The notes under the pieces were generated by a model. That model made no database searches. It saw only the letters and a program-made list of their open reading frames with translations, and was not told the origin of the DNA. Positions 23,705 to 32,043 of a stretch of DNA of 33,928 bases are shown in pieces; positions within the stretch are counted from its first letter, which is position 1; the number at the start of each line of letters is the position of its first letter. The translations under genes and the position numbers were made by a program. The stretch is from Chitinophaga pinensis (GTDB lineage Bacteria; Pseudomonadota; Gammaproteobacteria; Burkholderiales; SG8-41): the NCBI GenBank assembly GCA_943329075.2, contig CALQCM020000051.1:1-33928 (forward strand), given 5' to 3'.

Positions 23705-24676
23705 ATGATGTCGTTTGGGTTGCGCGCAATGGGCGCGCTGCTGCTGGCCGTCGCAGTCACGGGTGCGTTTGCCGCAACGTGGCCCGAGCGCCCGGTGCGC
23801 ATCATCGTCACTTCGCAGCCGGGCGGCGGCAGCGACACCACCTTCCGTGTGCTCGCGCCCAGACTCACCGAATATCTCGGCCAGCAGGTCATCGTCGAAA
23901 ACCGCGCCGGTGTCAGCGGCAATATCGGCGCCGAGGCGATTGCGCGTGCCACGCCCGACGGTTATACGCTGGGCACGCTGTTCTCCTCGCACACCAGCAA
24001 CGTGGCGGTGATGAAAAACGTACCCTTCGACATTGTGCGGGATTTCACGCCGATCACCAATGCGGTGACGATGGCGAACATTCTGTTTTCGCATCCATCG
24101 CTGCCGGCGAAGAACGTGAAAGAGCTGGTGGCTTTTGCGAAGACGCGCCCCGACCAGTTGCAATATGCCACATCAGGTGTCGGCAGCAATGCGCATCTCT
24201 CGATGGTGCTGTTTCTCAACACCACGGGTCTCACCATGGTGCACGTGCCGTACCGCTCGACGCCGAGCGGAGTCACCGACGTTATCGCCGGCCATGTGCC
24301 CCTGATGATGTCGAACATCCTTGTTGCCGTGCCGCATGTGCGCAGCGGCCGTCTGCGCGCCTATGGCGTGACGAGTGCTGCGCGTTCAAGCGCCGCGCCG
24401 GAACTGCCGACTATTGCCGAGATGGGCCTCAAAGGTTACGAAGCCGTGCAGTGGTACAGCCTCGTCGGCCCGGCCAATCTGCCGCGCGACATCGTCATGA
24501 AAATGCACGCTGCCATGTTGCGCGGTCTGCAGGACCCGGGCGTGCGCAAACGATTGAACGACGATGGCGCTGAACCGACACCGAATGCCACGCCGGAGGA
24601 ATTCGGCGCGATGCTGAAGTCGGAGATGGCGAAATGGGCGAAGGTGGTGAAGTCGGCGGGAATCAAAGAAGAGTAG
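23705..24676 (+). CDS. Bug-family substrate-binding protein 12
   Basis: 323 aa. Signal peptide about 1-23 (AFA before ATW). The ligand loop is TSQPGGGSDTTFRVL, where the usual Ala-Arg of the helix is Phe-Arg; the second block ENRAGVSGNIG and PDGYTL are standard; the C-terminus is WAKVVKSAGIKEE. GGAGGAG six bases upstream of ATG 23705 is strong; ATG 23708 is an in-frame alternative. The open frame continues upstream through the divergent gene and is not coding there. Confidence 0.95.
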   Translation: MMSFGLRAMGALLLAVAVTGAFAATWPERPVRIIVTSQPGGGSDTTFRVLAPRLTEYLGQQVIVENRAGVSGNIGAEAIARATPDGYTLGTLFSSHTSNVAVMKNVPFDIVRDFTPITNAVTMANILFSHPSLPAKNVKELVAFAKTRPDQLQYATSGVGSNAHLSMVLFLNTTGLTMVHVPYRSTPSGVTDVIAGHVPLMMSNILVAVPHVRSGRLRAYGVTSAARSSAAPELPTIAEMGLKGYEAVQWYSLVGPANLPRDIVMKMHAAMLRGLQDPGVRKRLNDDGAEPTPNATPEEFGAMLKSEMAKWAKVVKSAGIKEE

Positions 24677-24683
24677 TTTGACG

Positions 24684-24890
24684 ATGAGTTATCCAGCTTG
24701 TCCGAAATGCGGTCACGCCCCATTGCCCGCGAACCAGGTTCTGCCAGCGGCGTGTCCAGAGTGCAGCGTGTCCTCGTTCATGATGATGAGCAGCATTTTG
24801 CCGGTGCGCCGCAGCGTGCGGCATACCTGGATTTTCGTCATGGCGCCAAAAAATATTGATTCGGATATATCCATGTCTGCGGGTGAATAG
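24684..24890 (+). CDS. Short zinc-ribbon protein, probably a truncated remnant
   Basis: 68 aa from ATG 24684, seven bases after the Bug 12 stop. Residues 6-27 hold C6-x2-C9 and C24-x2-C27 (CPKCGHAPLP...CPEC), a compact zinc ribbon of the kind found at the start of several membrane-associated bacterial proteins. After it the sequence (SVSSFMMMSSILPVRRSVRH) has no recognisable domain, so the original protein may have been cut off by a deletion or frame change. No clear ribosome site. It may not be expressed. Confidence 0.35.
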   Translation: MSYPACPKCGHAPLPANQVLPAACPECSVSSFMMMSSILPVRRSVRHTWIFVMAPKNIDSDISMSAGE

Positions 24891-24959
24891 GGTCAATGCG
24901 TTTGAAACAAGGGGCGTTAAAATAACGACCCGGGAAGATCAAAAATAGTCGGAATCACA

Positions 24960-26351
24960 ATGTCTACCGTCTTCAAACCAGTGCGGTCGAATTCTGCCGC
25001 AGCCGCCAGTTCGATATCACAGATCATCGCAGAGCACGTCATGGCCTGCGATTATTCCGCGCTGCCTGCCAGTGCGGTGCGCGCGGCCAAGATGCTGGTG
25101 CTCGATACGCTCGCCGTTGCCTGGAGCGGGACGTCTGCGCCGGGTGCGCCCGAAGCGCGGGCGTTGCTTGTGGATGAAGGCGGGCGTGCCGACAGCACGG
25201 TGTGGGGTTTCGGCGGGAAACTGCCGGCCACTTCGGCGACCTTTATCAACAGCATTGCCGGCGCCGCGCTCGATTACGACGGTGTCGATTGTGTGCACGG
25301 CGCAGTTGTCACGCTGCCGGCGGCGCTGGCATTGGCCGAACGCGAGCACGCGAGCGGCAGGGAATTTCTCGCAGCCTATGTGATCGGCAGCGATTTGTGT
25401 TCGCGCTTCGGCGGCGCGATCACGGGCGCGCACAAGGGCTGGTACACGACTTCGATCTATGGCGCGTTCGGCGCCGCGGCAACCGCGGCCAAACTGCTTG
25501 GGCTCGATGTGACGGCGACGCGCCACGCGCTGGGCCTCTGTCTGAGCCAGGCGGCCGGCACGCAACAGTCGAACATCGAGCAGACGCTGAGCAAGCGCCT
25601 GCAGCCGGCGTTTGCGGCGCGTGCCGGAGTGTTCTCGGCACTGCTGGCGCAAAAGGGCATCAGCGCGCCGCGCGAAGCGATCGAAGGGCGGTTCGGTATG
25701 TTCGCGCTGTACCAGGAGGGTGACCCGTTCAAGATCATCGAGAACCTCGGGAAAACCTTCGAGCACGAGAACACTGCGATCAAGAAATATCCGTGCTGCG
25801 CCTGTACTCACGCCTCGGTTGAAGCCGCGCTGGGGCTGGTGCGTGATTACGATTTGAAGCCGGAGGATGTGACGGCGATCGAAGTCCGCCACTCGCCGTT
25901 CATGCATCGCCTGGTCGGATCACCGTTCAAGCCGGGCGACAATCCGCAGGTCTCGGCGCAGTTCAGTGCGCAATATACGGTCGCGTGCGCGCTGTTGCGG
26001 CGCCGGATGAGTGTCGCCGATATCCAGGAGGGCGCGATATTCGACCCGGCGATCCGGCCGATTGCCGAACGCATACGCGTCGTTGTCGAAGATTCATGGA
26101 CCAGCAATCGCGCGCCGGCGTCGGTCACGATGACGACGCGACAGCACGGCACAATCAGCCGCACCACGGAAACGTTCCCCTGGAGCCCGGAGGACCCGCC
26201 GACCGAAGCGGCCTTGCAGGAGAAACTCGACGCGTGCTTTAGTGAAGGCGTCAACCCGCTGACGGCGGTGCGCAGACAGCGCCTCGTGCAACGCGTGAAT
26301 GACATCGAGCGTGTAAACGATATGAGCGGGTTTTTCGAAGGCGTCATCTAA
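24960..26351 (+). CDS. MmgE/PrpD family protein 1
   Basis: 463 aa, cytosolic. The N-terminal helical domain includes AAKMLVLDTLAVAWSG and GALD-like AGAALDYDGVD; the second alpha/beta domain starts near IKKYPCCACTHASVEAAL (about 276-293). This matches the MmgE/PrpD family, whose known members include 2-methylcitrate dehydratase and cis-aconitate decarboxylase or iminodisuccinate-related enzymes, all acting on polycarboxylates. Charged YDGVD and the KKYPCC region are near the active site in the family. The first of two in this window, followed by Bug 13 on the same strand after repeats. The exact substrate is unknown. ATG 24960 has a weak GGAATC Shine-Dalgarno. Confidence 0.93.
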   Translation: MSTVFKPVRSNSAAAASSISQIIAEHVMACDYSALPASAVRAAKMLVLDTLAVAWSGTSAPGAPEARALLVDEGGRADSTVWGFGGKLPATSATFINSIAGAALDYDGVDCVHGAVVTLPAALALAEREHASGREFLAAYVIGSDLCSRFGGAITGAHKGWYTTSIYGAFGAAATAAKLLGLDVTATRHALGLCLSQAAGTQQSNIEQTLSKRLQPAFAARAGVFSALLAQKGISAPREAIEGRFGMFALYQEGDPFKIIENLGKTFEHENTAIKKYPCCACTHASVEAALGLVRDYDLKPEDVTAIEVRHSPFMHRLVGSPFKPGDNPQVSAQFSAQYTVACALLRRRMSVADIQEGAIFDPAIRPIAERIRVVVEDSWTSNRAPASVTMTTRQHGTISRTTETFPWSPEDPPTEAALQEKLDACFSEGVNPLTAVRRQRLVQRVNDIERVNDMSGFFEGVI

Positions 26352-26396
26352 AAATGAACGCTTTTTGAATACTGCATGGGATCATGAAGGAATACT

Positions 26397-26494
26397 CGTC
26401 GTCCCCGCGAACGCGGGGACCCAGAAATTTGTTTCCCCCATCCTACCTTCCCCCGCAAGCGGGGGAAGGGGATACCCGCTTTCGCGGGAATGAC
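26397..26494. repeat. Type D pair with a type E palindrome nested between
   Basis: D5 (26397-26424, variant cgtccccgcgaacgcgggga), E6 (26444-26471, ccttcccccgcaagcggggg) and D6 (26472-26494, acccgctttcgcgggaatga) follow each other without a gap between E6 and D6. This is a composite of two repeat families between MmgE/PrpD 1 and Bug 13. Confidence 0.8.
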
Positions 26495-26558
26495 GAAGTC
26501 GAGCAAAGATTCGCCATGCAATAAAGTAATTCTGAAAATTGAGGAAGGAATCGCAGTA

Positions 26559-27524
26559 ATGCGCAGCGGGATTTTGCAACAAACGTTTTTTCTTCTGGCG
26601 ATTGCCTTCGCCACGTCTGCATACGGTCAGGGTTATCCACAAAAACCAATCAGGTTGATTCTGCCGGTGCCGCCGGGTGGCGTCGCCGATATCATCGCGC
26701 GGCCGCTTGCGCAGAGGCTCTCGCAGGATCTCGGTCAACCGGTCGTGCTCGATCATCGGCCCGGTGCGACGGGCGCGATCGGCCTCGGGCTGGCGGCGAA
26801 AGCAGCCCCCGATGGCTACACGCTGTTATGGGGTTCGACCAATACCCTGTGCATGGGCACGGCGTTGTACGCGACCGCGCCGCCAACCAACGACTACGCG
26901 GCGATCACACCGGTGATCATTTTTCACAACGTGCTGGTGGTGCATCCGGCAGTGCGGGCGAATACGGTCGCGGAACTGATTGATCTGGCTAAAGCGCGGC
27001 CGGACACGCTGAGGTTTGCGTCGTCCGGCGATGGCAGCACCAATCACCTGACGGCGGCGTTATTTCAGATGCTCACCAAGACGCGCAATATCCACGTGCC
27101 TTACAAAGGCGGCGGACCGGCGCTGATTGACGTGATGGGTGGTCATGTCGATGGAATGTTTGCGACGGTGCCGTCGGCGGTGAGTTATATCACCGGCGGC
27201 AAACTGAAAGCATTGATGGTGACGAGCCGGAAGCGCGAAGCAGCCCTGCCCGGCGTGCCGGATGCCAATGAGTCGGGATTGCCCGGCCTCATCGTCTCGA
27301 CCTGGAACGGCGTGCTGGCGCCGGTTGCGACGCCGCGTGCCATTGTGAACACATTGAATGCGGCGATCACTAAAATCGCGCGGACCCAGGAGATGACCGA
27401 ACGCTACGCCGCGCAGGCTGCGGAGGTTTACACGACCACGCCGGAGCAGTTTGCAACCGTCATTCGCGATGATTTCGCGAAGTGGAGCAAGGTGGTGAAG
27501 GAAATTGGTCTGAAAACCAATTAA
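26559..27524 (+). CDS. Bug-family substrate-binding protein 13
   Basis: 321 aa. Signal peptide about 1-23 (AYG before Q24). The ligand loop is PVPPGGVADIIAR; the second block is DHRPGATGAIG, with His in place of the usual Asn; PDGYTL is standard; the insert ATAPPTNDYAAI replaces the common KLPYDxxxDFAPI. The C-terminus is WSKVVKEIGLKTN. AGGAAGG about ten bases upstream suits ATG 26559 (MRSGIL); the frame to 26490 crosses repeat D6. Probably co-transcribed with the MmgE/PrpD gene, repeats permitting. Confidence 0.94.
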   Translation: MRSGILQQTFFLLAIAFATSAYGQGYPQKPIRLILPVPPGGVADIIARPLAQRLSQDLGQPVVLDHRPGATGAIGLGLAAKAAPDGYTLLWGSTNTLCMGTALYATAPPTNDYAAITPVIIFHNVLVVHPAVRANTVAELIDLAKARPDTLRFASSGDGSTNHLTAALFQMLTKTRNIHVPYKGGGPALIDVMGGHVDGMFATVPSAVSYITGGKLKALMVTSRKREAALPGVPDANESGLPGLIVSTWNGVLAPVATPRAIVNTLNAAITKIARTQEMTERYAAQAAEVYTTTPEQFATVIRDDFAKWSKVVKEIGLKTN

Positions 27525-27567
27525 ACTTCTGGCAGGTTGTTGAAAACTGCATCAGGCGAATTTGAAT

Positions 27568-27655
27568 CGTCATTCCCGCGAAAGCGGGAATCCAGCAAGT
27601 CAATGATGCGCCAAGGGGCCCAATTCCTCGGCTCCCGCTTTCGCGGGAGCGACAG
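27568..27655. repeat. Type D REP inverted pair (D7-D8)
   Basis: cgtcattcccgcgaaagcgg and ctcccgctttcgcgggagcg face each other across about 34 bases. They lie between the convergent ends of Bug 13 and Bug 14, where they could stop transcription from both sides. Confidence 0.85.
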
Positions 27656-27673
27656 GAGTTTTTCATCAGGCCG

Positions 27674-28669
27674 CTAATTGGCCTTGATACCCTTCTTCTT
27701 GATCAGCGCCGCCCACTTGGTTTTCTCTGCAGCGAGAAATGTGCTGAACTTCGAGGCGGGCCCGCCGATCAGCTCGGCGCCGAAATCCGCCATCTGCTTT
27801 TGATATTCCGGGTCGTTCAATGTTTCATTGATGGCCCGGTTCAGGGTTGCCACCATCGCCGCCGGCGTTTTTGCCGGCACCAGGATGCCGTGCGCGATGA
27901 CAGACTCAAAGCCGCGCAGGCCGCCTTGGTCAAAGGTGGGAATGTCGGGCAGCACGGGCGAGCGCGTCAGGCTCGCGATGGCCATGCCGCGCAGGCGACC
28001 GCTGCGCAGGTTGCCGATCGCGGTTGCGGTGGCATCAAACAGCAACTGCACTTCGCCACTCATCAGCGCGGTGACGGCGGGTGCGCCGCCGCGGTACGGC
28101 ACATGACGGATGTCGATGCCCGCCGCATCCATCAGCAACTCACCGGCAAGATGGATCGAAGTGCCGGCACCGCCCGACGCGAAATTCAGGCTGCCCGGAC
28201 GCGCTTTGCACAGCGCGATGAGTTCCGGCACGGTGGTCGCAGACAATGACATGCTGGTCAGAAGAACGTGCGGCATTTTGCTCAACAATATGACCGGCGT
28301 GAAATCGCGCTCCACATTGAACGGCAGGCGCTCGTAGAGCATCGGATTGACGGCCAGCACCGGGTGCGCCACGAACAGCATCGAATAACCGTTCGGGGTT
28401 GCCTCGGCAATGGCGACTGCGGCGACATTGCCTGCGCCGCCGGACAGATTCTGCACGACTACGGGTTGCTTCCACATTCTGCTCAAGCGGTCGGCAAGAC
28501 GGCGCGCGTTGATGTCGGCAGCGCCGCCGGGCGGTGTCGCGGCGACGATGCGCACCGGCTGAACGGGAAATCCCTGCGCGAACGAAAGCGGAGAACATTC
28601 GAGGAACATCGCTACGCACGCGATGATTGAAAAAAATATTTTCCGGAAAATACAAGATCTAATTGGCAT
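27674..28669 (-). CDS. Bug-family substrate-binding protein 14
   Basis: 331 aa. The signal peptide is longer than in its paralogs (about 1-31, SFA before Q32), with a basic n-region MPIRSCIFRK and two cysteines. The ligand loop is AATPPGGAADINAR; the second block is QNLSGGAGNVA, without the DNR motif; PNGYSM replaces PDGYTL. The C-terminus is WAALIKKKGIKAN. Codons in the signal are more AT-rich than usual for the window. ATG 28669 is 77 bases from the divergent SDR; the Shine-Dalgarno is weak. The altered pocket motifs suggest a distinct ligand class (inference). Confidence 0.93.
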   Translation of the reverse strand: MPIRSCIFRKIFFSIIACVAMFLECSPLSFAQGFPVQPVRIVAATPPGGAADINARRLADRLSRMWKQPVVVQNLSGGAGNVAAVAIAEATPNGYSMLFVAHPVLAVNPMLYERLPFNVERDFTPVILLSKMPHVLLTSMSLSATTVPELIALCKARPGSLNFASGGAGTSIHLAGELLMDAAGIDIRHVPYRGGAPAVTALMSGEVQLLFDATATAIGNLRSGRLRGMAIASLTRSPVLPDIPTFDQGGLRGFESVIAHGILVPAKTPAAMVATLNRAINETLNDPEYQKQMADFGAELIGGPASKFSTFLAAEKTKWAALIKKKGIKAN

Positions 28670-28746
28670 GATGGGAACTGAAGTGTGCCGCGACGGCGTT
28701 TTGAGTTACACTTTTTACTTTACCAGAACCGACGGAGTTTCATCGC

Positions 28747-29502
28747 ATGGATCTTCAATTAAAAGGGCGCACCGCGCTCGTCACAGGTGCCAGTCAAGGG
28801 CTCGGTCGCGCGATTGCGCTCGGCATGGCTGCTGAAGGACTCAAGGTTGCCGCAGTTGCGCGCCGCATGGATTTGCTCGAAGGGCTGCACGCCGAAATTC
28901 TGAAAGCGGGCGGCGCGGAACCTGTGCTCATACAGGCCGATTTGTATCCGGAGGGCGCCGCGGAAAGTATCGCCGAGCGCGCGCTCAAAGCGCTGGGCCA
29001 CGTGGATGTTCTGGTCAACGCGGCCGGTGGCAGCCGTCCGTTGCCGGTGAATGCGCCGAAAGAGCAATGGATGGAAGGGCTGACGCTGAATTTTTTCCGG
29101 CTGCGTGAATTGACCGAAGCGTTGGTCGGCAGCATGCAGGCCAACGGGTTTGGCCGCGTGATCAATCTGACCGGCACGCGCGAGCCGCGCAATCTGAATG
29201 CGGCGCATGCAGCAAAAGCCGCCGTGCATGTGTGGTCCAAGGGACTTTCGAAAGTGGTCGCCAAAGACGGCGTCACCGTCAATTGCATTCAGCCCGGCAA
29301 GCTGCGCAGCGAGCAGATCGACAAGCGCTGGCCGACCGACGAGCTGCGTCGCGAGTGGGCGAAAAAAGAAGTGCCGATGGAGCGCATGGGCGAGCCGCAT
29401 GAAATGGCCGATCTGGCCGTGTTCCTGGCATCGCCGCGCGCCAGTTACATCACGGGCAACATCATTGCGTTCGACGGGGGCGCGAGGTTCTTCGCGTTTT
29501 AA
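28747..29502 (+). CDS. SDR family protein lacking the catalytic tyrosine
   Basis: 251 aa. The cofactor motif TGASQGLG is at 13-20. NNAG is changed to NAAG (91-94). The active-site segment is INLTGTREPRNLNAAHAAK: Lys157 is kept but the Tyr position (153) is Ala, and the catalytic Ser is replaced by Thr-Gly-Thr. The C-terminal block SPRASYITGNIIAFDGG is intact. The loss of Tyr in an otherwise conserved frame suggests an altered or non-redox role; the motif may be shared by a subfamily. CGGAG lies ten bases before ATG 28747. First gene of the apparent SDR, MmgE/PrpD, Bug operon. Confidence 0.88.
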   Translation: MDLQLKGRTALVTGASQGLGRAIALGMAAEGLKVAAVARRMDLLEGLHAEILKAGGAEPVLIQADLYPEGAAESIAERALKALGHVDVLVNAAGGSRPLPVNAPKEQWMEGLTLNFFRLRELTEALVGSMQANGFGRVINLTGTREPRNLNAAHAAKAAVHVWSKGLSKVVAKDGVTVNCIQPGKLRSEQIDKRWPTDELRREWAKKEVPMERMGEPHEMADLAVFLASPRASYITGNIIAFDGGARFFAF

Positions 29503-29579
29503 GGTTGCGGCGGCTAAAGTCGCAGTGGCAATGCACGGCGGTTGGTGGGTGACGGTCCTTTTTTTCAGATAGGTTTAGC

Positions 29580-30956
29580 GTGGCACGATTCGTCAAGGAC
29601 CGCCTTGCAGAGCTGGTTCACAGCATCCGTTATCAGGATCTGCCGCCGGAAGTTGTGCAGGCCACCAAGCGGGTGATACTCGATACGCTGGCGTGCGCGG
29701 CGGGTGCTCTGCGCAGCGAACCCGCGGCGATCGTGCGCGGCGTGGCGCATCAGCTCGGTGGCAATCCGGAAGCCACGCTGATCGGCGGCGGCAAAACTTC
29801 CTGTGTTCTGGCGACGCTGGTCAACGGCACGTTGATGCGTTATCTGGACAACAACGACTATTACTTCGGCCTTGACTCGGGGCATCCCAGCGGCAATCTG
29901 GCGCCGGCACTGGCGGTTGCAGAAAAAGCCGGGCGCAGCGGCGCCGATGTCATTGCCGCGCTGGTTGCCGCGTATGAAATCCAGATCCGCTTGTGCGATT
30001 GCGTTAGTGCGCCCGGCATCTCGGCGCGCGGCTGGCATACGGGCACGCATACACAGTTCTCCAGTGCGGCGCTGGCCGGTCGCTTGCTCAGCGACGATCC
30101 CGCAGTGACGGCCCATGCGCTGGCGATTGCAGGCAGCCACAACAATATGCTGGCGCAATCGCAGCGCGGACATATCCCGCTGATGAAAGCCACCGCTGAG
30201 GCCACCATCGCGAAAGGTGGCGTCGAAGCGGCGCTCTTGGCGGCGGGCGGACTGACCGGGCCTGATGAAGTATTCGAAGGCGTTGCAGGGTGGGCCGCAA
30301 TGGTGGCCGGCACGGTGGATTTTGAGGCACTGACGGCGCCGATGTATGGGCGCTATCGCCTTCTCGATACCTGCCTGAAGCCCTATGCGGCCGTTGCCGG
30401 CGCGATGGCGCCGATCCGCGCAGCGATCGATCTGGCCAAGCAGGAAAAATTGCGGACCGCGGACATCGCGAGCGTGACCATCAAGCTGCATGCGCACGCC
30501 GTCAAGAAGGCCACGGATCCGCGCAAGAACTATCCGCGCGACAAAGAGACGGCGGATCACAGCTACCATTATTGCATCGCCGCTGCATTGCTCGACGGTG
30601 CCTGCGGGCCGGCGCAGTTTGAGGATGCGCGGATTGCCGCGCAGGACATTCGCGATGTGATTGCAGTGACTACTCTGGAAGTCGATGCGGATCTGACAGC
30701 CCTTTACCCGGCCTCGTCCGGCGGCGGGGTGGTGGTCAGGTTGCGCGACGGCAGGGAATTGCAGCGCATATATCCCTATCCGCCGGGCCATCCGAAAAAT
30801 CAAATGACCGATGCGGATGTCGAGCGAAAATTGTTTGAACTCACCGACGGCGTTATTGCCCGCGCGCGTGCGCAGCAGATCATTGAAGCAGTGGGCCGCT
30901 TCGAGCGCTGCGCGTCGATCGGTGATGTGCTCGGTATGCTCGAGCTGAATGGCTAG
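29580..30956 (+). CDS. MmgE/PrpD family protein 2
   Basis: 458 aa, starting at GTG 29580 (MARFVKDRL). The N-terminal helical domain has TKRVILDTLACAAG and MRYLDNNDYY, the counterpart of the YDGVD region in paralog 1. SGHPSGNLAPALAVAEKAG and SRGWHTGTHTQFSSA-type residues line the expected pocket. The C-terminal region (from about 300, IKLHAHAVKKATDPRKNYP) is the second domain. Different in sequence from paralog 1, so not a recent copy. It follows the SDR by 77 bases and precedes Bug 15 by 43. Expected to act on a polycarboxylate or a decarboxylation or dehydration substrate. Confidence 0.92.
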   Translation: MARFVKDRLAELVHSIRYQDLPPEVVQATKRVILDTLACAAGALRSEPAAIVRGVAHQLGGNPEATLIGGGKTSCVLATLVNGTLMRYLDNNDYYFGLDSGHPSGNLAPALAVAEKAGRSGADVIAALVAAYEIQIRLCDCVSAPGISARGWHTGTHTQFSSAALAGRLLSDDPAVTAHALAIAGSHNNMLAQSQRGHIPLMKATAEATIAKGGVEAALLAAGGLTGPDEVFEGVAGWAAMVAGTVDFEALTAPMYGRYRLLDTCLKPYAAVAGAMAPIRAAIDLAKQEKLRTADIASVTIKLHAHAVKKATDPRKNYPRDKETADHSYHYCIAAALLDGACGPAQFEDARIAAQDIRDVIAVTTLEVDADLTALYPASSGGGVVVRLRDGRELQRIYPYPPGHPKNQMTDADVERKLFELTDGVIARARAQQIIEAVGRFERCASIGDVLGMLELNG

Positions 30957-30999
30957 AAGCCGCGGATGATTGTCTTGCGGTTTAATTAAGGAAATATTG

Positions 31000-31977
31000 A
31001 TGAACGCCACCTCATTGTGCCGGCAGTTTCACGTTCTGACAGCCGCATTGTTTCTGACGGCCGCACCAATCCACGCGCAGACCTTTCCGTCGAAACCCAT
31101 CGAAATTGTGGTGCATACCGGGCCGGGTGGCGGCTCGGACCTGTTTTCGCGCACGGTGGCCGATATCATTGCGCGCGAGAAACTGTTATCCCAGCCCCTC
31201 GTGATCATGAACCGCGCCGGCGGTGGCGGCGTGATCGCGCAAAATTACGTGGCCGGCAAGCGCGCTGATCCCTACACGGTATATGCCGTGGTCGCGTCGC
31301 TGATGGTGGCGATTCCCATCCGTTCGCAGATGGATATCGGCCTCGACAAGTTTCAGCCGCTGGGCCTGCTCGGCTTCGATATCAACTGCATTGCGGTGCG
31401 GCCTGATTCGCCGTTCAAAAGTGCAAAGGAACTCATTGAGGCGGCGCGTGCCAACCCGAAAACGATTAGCCTCGGGCTCGGCGCGATTGGCGGCGCCAGC
31501 CACTATCTGCCGTATATGCTGGAGAAGATGAGCGGCGCGCGCTTCAACATGGTATCGATGAAAAGCGGCAGCGAAGCAGTGCTGGCGGTGATGGGCGGCC
31601 ACGTGCAGGCGACGACCGAACAGCTGGCGGAGATGACCGAGCTCATCGCAGGCAAAAAGCTGCGTATCCTCGCGGTCGCATCGCAGCAACGTCTGGCGGG
31701 CATGCCGGATGTGCCAACGTTAAAGGAACAGGGGTACGACCTGCACATCGGCGGCGGTCGCGGCTTTGTCGCGCCTGCCGGCATACCGCCTGAGGCGGCG
31801 GCGCTGCTCGAATCCACACTGGCGAAGGTTTACCGCAGCCAGACGTGGAAGGACTATATGAAGCGCAATTCGTATGAAGAGGTCTATATGAACGGCAGCG
31901 AGTTTGGCCGCCACCTTGCGGCCGAGCAGCCGCGCATGGCGCAATATATTCAGGAAATGGGGCTGGCGGGCAAGTAG
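31000..31977 (+). CDS. Divergent Bug/TctC-like substrate-binding protein 15
   Basis: 325 aa. Signal peptide about 1-26 (IHA before Q27). The ligand loop is HTGPGGGSDLFSR; the second block NRAGGGGVIAQNYV and ADPYTVYAV take the place of GNIG and PDGYTL. SLGLGAIGGASHYLPYML and YMKRNSYEEVYMNG are further differences. It has a TctC-like clade character shared with Bug 9. TAAGGA precedes ATG 31000. Third gene of the SDR, MmgE/PrpD, Bug unit, so it probably supplies substrate to those enzymes (inference). Convergent with the ThDP enzyme. Confidence 0.92.
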   Translation: MNATSLCRQFHVLTAALFLTAAPIHAQTFPSKPIEIVVHTGPGGGSDLFSRTVADIIAREKLLSQPLVIMNRAGGGGVIAQNYVAGKRADPYTVYAVVASLMVAIPIRSQMDIGLDKFQPLGLLGFDINCIAVRPDSPFKSAKELIEAARANPKTISLGLGAIGGASHYLPYMLEKMSGARFNMVSMKSGSEAVLAVMGGHVQATTEQLAEMTELIAGKKLRILAVASQQRLAGMPDVPTLKEQGYDLHIGGGRGFVAPAGIPPEAAALLESTLAKVYRSQTWKDYMKRNSYEEVYMNGSEFGRHLAAEQPRMAQYIQEMGLAGK

Positions 31978-32043
31978 CTGCCCCCGTACTGATGCAGTGC
32001 TGTCGTCGATCTGCGTCCTCTGCTCAGTTACCGACGCCGGCGC

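Noticed and set aside
29565..31010. A 481-codon minus-strand frame opposite MmgE/PrpD 2
   Set aside because: The plus-strand protein matches a known family over its full length; the antisense frame lacks domain features and a proper start.
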